Source of the DNA: JAQIBY01 sp964615585
GTDB taxonomy: Bacteria > Bacteroidota > Bacteroidia > Bacteroidales > ML635J-15
Direction: 5' to 3'
Assembly: GCA_964615585.1 (NCBI GenBank)
Contig: CAZTNS010000065.1
Location: forward strand, 1-16,170
DNA: 16,170 nucleotides
Shown: piece by piece, positions 13,867 to 16,170 of the stretch
Layout of the letters: the number at the start of each line of letters is the position of its first letter
Numbering within the stretch: position 1 is the stretch's first letter
The notes under the pieces: model-generated
The model's database searches: none
What the model was told of the DNA's origin: nothing
The model's input: only the letters and a program-made list of their open reading frames with translations
Made by a program: the position numbers and the translations under genes

Positions 13867-15118
13867 AATACAACACGGAGGGTTAAATGGGACCATTGAT
13901 TTACCGGCTTCCAAAAGTTATGTGCAGCGATTTCTGGCTGCGGCATTGTTGTCAAAAGGAGACGCCAGTTTATCTGAACCAGGAAACGCTTCCGATGTAC
14001 TTGCTGCATTGTCGGTGATACAAATGCTCGGAGCTTCTGCCAGAATACAACCCAATGGTGATTTTAGCGTTAAAAAAGGCAAAGGTTTTGCCGGAGGGGA
14101 GTTGTTTTGTGGTGAATCCGGATTGTGTGCCCGCATGTTTGCACCCATCGCCGGATTGTATGGCAAAGATTTTACCGTCAACGGACACAAAAGCATGCAG
14201 CGAAGGCGATTGTACCCGGATTTTAAACAACTGGAAGCTTTTGGTTTGTCAGTAAAAAGTGATGACGAAAAACTGCCGGTAGATTTTTCCGGTAAATTAA
14301 CACCCGCTGATGTAACACTAAATACAAGCCGAACCAGCCAGTTGTTAACCGGATTGCTGTTAGCATTGCCTTTATGTGACAATGACAGCCACATCAAAGC
14401 GGAAAACCTGGTGAGTAAGCCATACATTGACCTGACAATCCAACTCATGCAGGAATTTGGTGTGTCGGTGAATGTGGTTGGTAACGAATACCACATTCCG
14501 GGCAACCAAAATTACAAACCAATCAAACGTAAAGCTGAAACCGACTGGAGCGCTGCTGCCAATTTTATGGTGGCTGCTGCACTGGCAGGTGAATGTACAA
14601 TCAAAGGGCTGAACATGGATTCTCACCAGGCCGACAAGGTGATACTGGAGGTGTTTGATGAAGCCGGGATTGATTACGATATCACAAAAAACAATTCCAT
14701 CGTTGTCAGGCAAAGCACACCAGCGGCATTTTCGCTTGAGCTCACTGATGCGCCGGATTTATTTCCTGCCTTGTTGCCTCTGGCTTGCCGCGCAAAAAAG
14801 CCTTGCAGGTTTTCAGACCTCACAAGGCTGCAAAACAAAGAATCAAACCGACTGGAAGCCCTGGTTAGGGAATACCGGAAAATGGGCGCAGAGTTTGAAA
14901 TGTTAAACAACGATCAAATGCTGGTACACCCTGCAGAACTATATTACGCCGATGTCAACTCATGGGGCGACCACAGGGTGATTATGAGCCTGGTGATTGC
15001 AGGCATAGCCAATGAAGGACTTATGATCCATGATTCCAGCCACGTGGCAAAATCATTTCCCGATTTTTTTGATGCCATGAAATCTTTAAATGCCAAATGT
15101 CATGCATACGCACGGTAA
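13856..15118 (+). CDS. aroA: 3-phosphoshikimate 1-carboxyvinyltransferase (EPSP synthase, AroA)
   Basis: Transfers the enolpyruvyl group of PEP to shikimate 3-phosphate; the sixth shikimate step and the target of glyphosate. 420 residues, with family landmarks LPASKSYVQR (K20, S21, R25), CGESGLCARM (85-94, the PEP-site loop that is usually GNAGTxxR, with R93 kept), NTSRTSQLLTGLLLALPL, KPYIDLTI, D301 in DAPDLFP (catalytic base position), LQNKESNR (K328, E329, R332), SWGDHRVIMS (D372, H373, R374) and KSFPDFF (K399). The GES loop is a lineage-type variant and not a damaged site. The start overlaps aroB by 11 bases and the end overlaps aroC, so translation is likely coupled. Confidence 0.95.
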   Translation: MLHEIQHGGLNGTIDLPASKSYVQRFLAAALLSKGDASLSEPGNASDVLAALSVIQMLGASARIQPNGDFSVKKGKGFAGGELFCGESGLCARMFAPIAGLYGKDFTVNGHKSMQRRRLYPDFKQLEAFGLSVKSDDEKLPVDFSGKLTPADVTLNTSRTSQLLTGLLLALPLCDNDSHIKAENLVSKPYIDLTIQLMQEFGVSVNVVGNEYHIPGNQNYKPIKRKAETDWSAAANFMVAAALAGECTIKGLNMDSHQADKVILEVFDEAGIDYDITKNNSIVVRQSTPAAFSLELTDAPDLFPALLPLACRAKKPCRFSDLTRLQNKESNRLEALVREYRKMGAEFEMLNNDQMLVHPAELYYADVNSWGDHRVIMSLVIAGIANEGLMIHDSSHVAKSFPDFFDAMKSLNAKCHAYAR

Positions 15119-16091
15119 ACTGTTTCAAATACACATCTGGGGGACCTCCCACAGCAAGCAAATGGGCGTAATCGTAGAATCCATGCCTCCCGGTTTGCCT
15201 CTTAGCATTGAAGATTTTACAGAGGATATCAACCGCAGGCGTTCCGGAGGCACAGGGACAACCAAACGTACAGAAACAGATACCCCGCAGATAGTGTCGG
15301 GGATGTATGGGGGGAAAACCACAGGCGCACCGGTGCACATTGTGTTTGAAAACAAACATCAACGACCGGAAGATTATACAGCGCTGTCATTCACGCGTCC
15401 GGGACACGCTGATTTTGCAGCAGACAAAAAATATGGAGGTTTCAACGACCCCCGTGGTGGTGGATTTTTCAGCGGACGGATGACATTGTTGCTGGTAGCA
15501 GCCGGTGTGATGGCAAAAAAACTCCTGACAAACCTGCGCTTTGAAAGCCGGATAATGAACATCGGGGGCAGTGAAAGTTATGAAGATATACTGGCGCAGG
15601 CGGTTAAAGAAGGAGAATCCCTTGGCGGGGAAGTGGAATGCCGTATTGAGGGTTTACGCCCCGGCGTAGGCGAACCATTTTTCAACAGCCTTGAATCGGA
15701 AATTGCACGCCTGGTATTTTCCATTCCCGGTGCCAAAGCCATTGCCTTTGGTGACGGTTTTTGCGCCGATACCATGAAAGGATCGGAATACAACGACCCC
15801 ATCATCAACGCTGAAGGAAAAACAAAAACCAATCACAATGGCGGCATCAACGGTGGCATCAGCAACGGCAACCCTGTGGTTTTCTCCGTTAAATTCAGGC
15901 CACCGGCAAGCATAGCAAAGGAGCAATACACATATCATCCCGCAAAAGAAAAAATGGAAACCGTGAGCATCAGCGGCAGGCACGATGCATGTTATGTGTT
16001 GCGTGTGCCTGTTGTGCTTGAAGCCGTGGCAGCAATCGCGATAACAGACCTTTGTATGATCAAAAAAACAATAAAGCATTTAGAATCCTAA
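15102..16091 (+). CDS. aroC: Chorismate synthase (AroC), divergent subfamily
   Basis: Reduced-FMN-dependent enzyme converting EPSP to chorismate, the last shikimate step. From ATG 15102 (MHTHGKLFQIHIWGTSH, matching the family's M-N-T-F-G-x-LF start) it is 329 residues; an ATG at 15090 would only add four. Both catalytic histidines (H17, H102 in RPGHADF) and Asp295 in GRHDACYV are kept, as are RRRSGG, SGMYGGKTTGAPV and NHNGGINGGISNGNPVVF. Two signatures differ: GTSHS replaces GESHG, and GGGFFSGRMT replaces GGGRSSARET. Related GGGHFSGRLT-type enzymes occur in Bacteroidota. It overlaps aroA by 17 bases and ends the operon. Confidence 0.94.
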   Translation: MHTHGKLFQIHIWGTSHSKQMGVIVESMPPGLPLSIEDFTEDINRRRSGGTGTTKRTETDTPQIVSGMYGGKTTGAPVHIVFENKHQRPEDYTALSFTRPGHADFAADKKYGGFNDPRGGGFFSGRMTLLLVAAGVMAKKLLTNLRFESRIMNIGGSESYEDILAQAVKEGESLGGEVECRIEGLRPGVGEPFFNSLESEIARLVFSIPGAKAIAFGDGFCADTMKGSEYNDPIINAEGKTKTNHNGGINGGISNGNPVVFSVKFRPPASIAKEQYTYHPAKEKMETVSISGRHDACYVLRVPVVLEAVAAIAITDLCMIKKTIKHLES

Positions 16092-16105
16092 CGTGGACAA
16101 GTTTA

Positions 16106-16128
16106 CCCTGAAAGGAACTCCTTTAGGG
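16106..16128. repeat. Bulged hairpin after aroC
   Basis: CCCT-G-AAAGG (16106-16115) pairs with CCTTTAGGG (16120-16128) around an AACT loop, nine pairs with one bulged G. No T-run follows on the plus strand, so a terminator role is doubtful. It looks like another short spacer repeat; the window ends 42 bases later in AC-rich, gene-free DNA. Confidence 0.4.
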
Positions 16129-16170
16129 CCACAACCAAAAATGTAAAATCTATGCCACTAAAACACCAAA

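Noticed and set aside
13918..14505. 195-codon minus-strand frame inside aroA
   Set aside because: It is the antisense shadow of a clearly conserved EPSP synthase and shows no domain of its own.
13856..15118. Glyphosate-resistant class II EPSP synthase
   Set aside because: The PEP loop (GESGLCAR) is a variant, but sequence alone does not allow a resistance claim, and the Gly at the key position appears retained.

Overview
The window looks like a chromosome segment from a Bacteroidota member, most likely a free-living or marine/anaerobic Bacteroidales- or Marinilabiliales-type bacterium. The evidence is a secreted beta-helix protein ending in a type IX secretion (Por) sorting domain, a DUF3822-family protein beside rsmD, -7 promoter elements of the TAnnTTTG type instead of sigma70 boxes, and intergenic spacers filled with degenerate palindromic repeats. 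No phage, transposase, CRISPR, tRNA or rRNA is visible.

Layout. 1-769 is non-coding and holds dispersed repeats. 770-2023 (+) is hutI (histidine degradation), isolated from other hut genes. 2024-2867 is a long spacer with two related stem-loops that differ by a compensatory base-pair change; on the minus strand they look like intrinsic terminators. 2868-3551 (-) is a small OmpA-type envelope protein. 3755-6062 (-) is a tight three-gene operon: radical SAM protein (YhcC/TIGR01212 type), TatD-family hydrolase, and tRNA t6A dehydratase TcdA. 6063-6602 is a repeat-rich spacer. 6603-7052 (+) is an exported MsrB whose 3' end overlaps that of a convergent RecD2-like helicase (7024-8457, -).

8565-10583 (+) is an apparent operon of a membrane-anchored protein with a pseudopilin-like N-terminus, a DUF3822 protein, and the 16S rRNA methyltransferase RsmD. 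10800-12662 (+) is an AT-rich, repeat-built secreted beta-helix protein. 12832-16091 (+) is a shikimate operon, aroB-aroA-aroC, with overlapping genes and a strong promoter almost touching the aroB start codon. The last 79 bases hold another repeat hairpin.

How the genes work together. aroB/aroA/aroC encode three steps of chorismate synthesis. tcdA and rsmD modify tRNA and rRNA. ompA, msrB and the beta-helix protein act in the envelope or outside the cell. Most genes are ordinary housekeeping. The less understood parts are the pseudopilin-like/DUF3822 pair, the twin hairpins at 2037-2493 and the divergent chorismate synthase. I see no clearly new multi-gene system.
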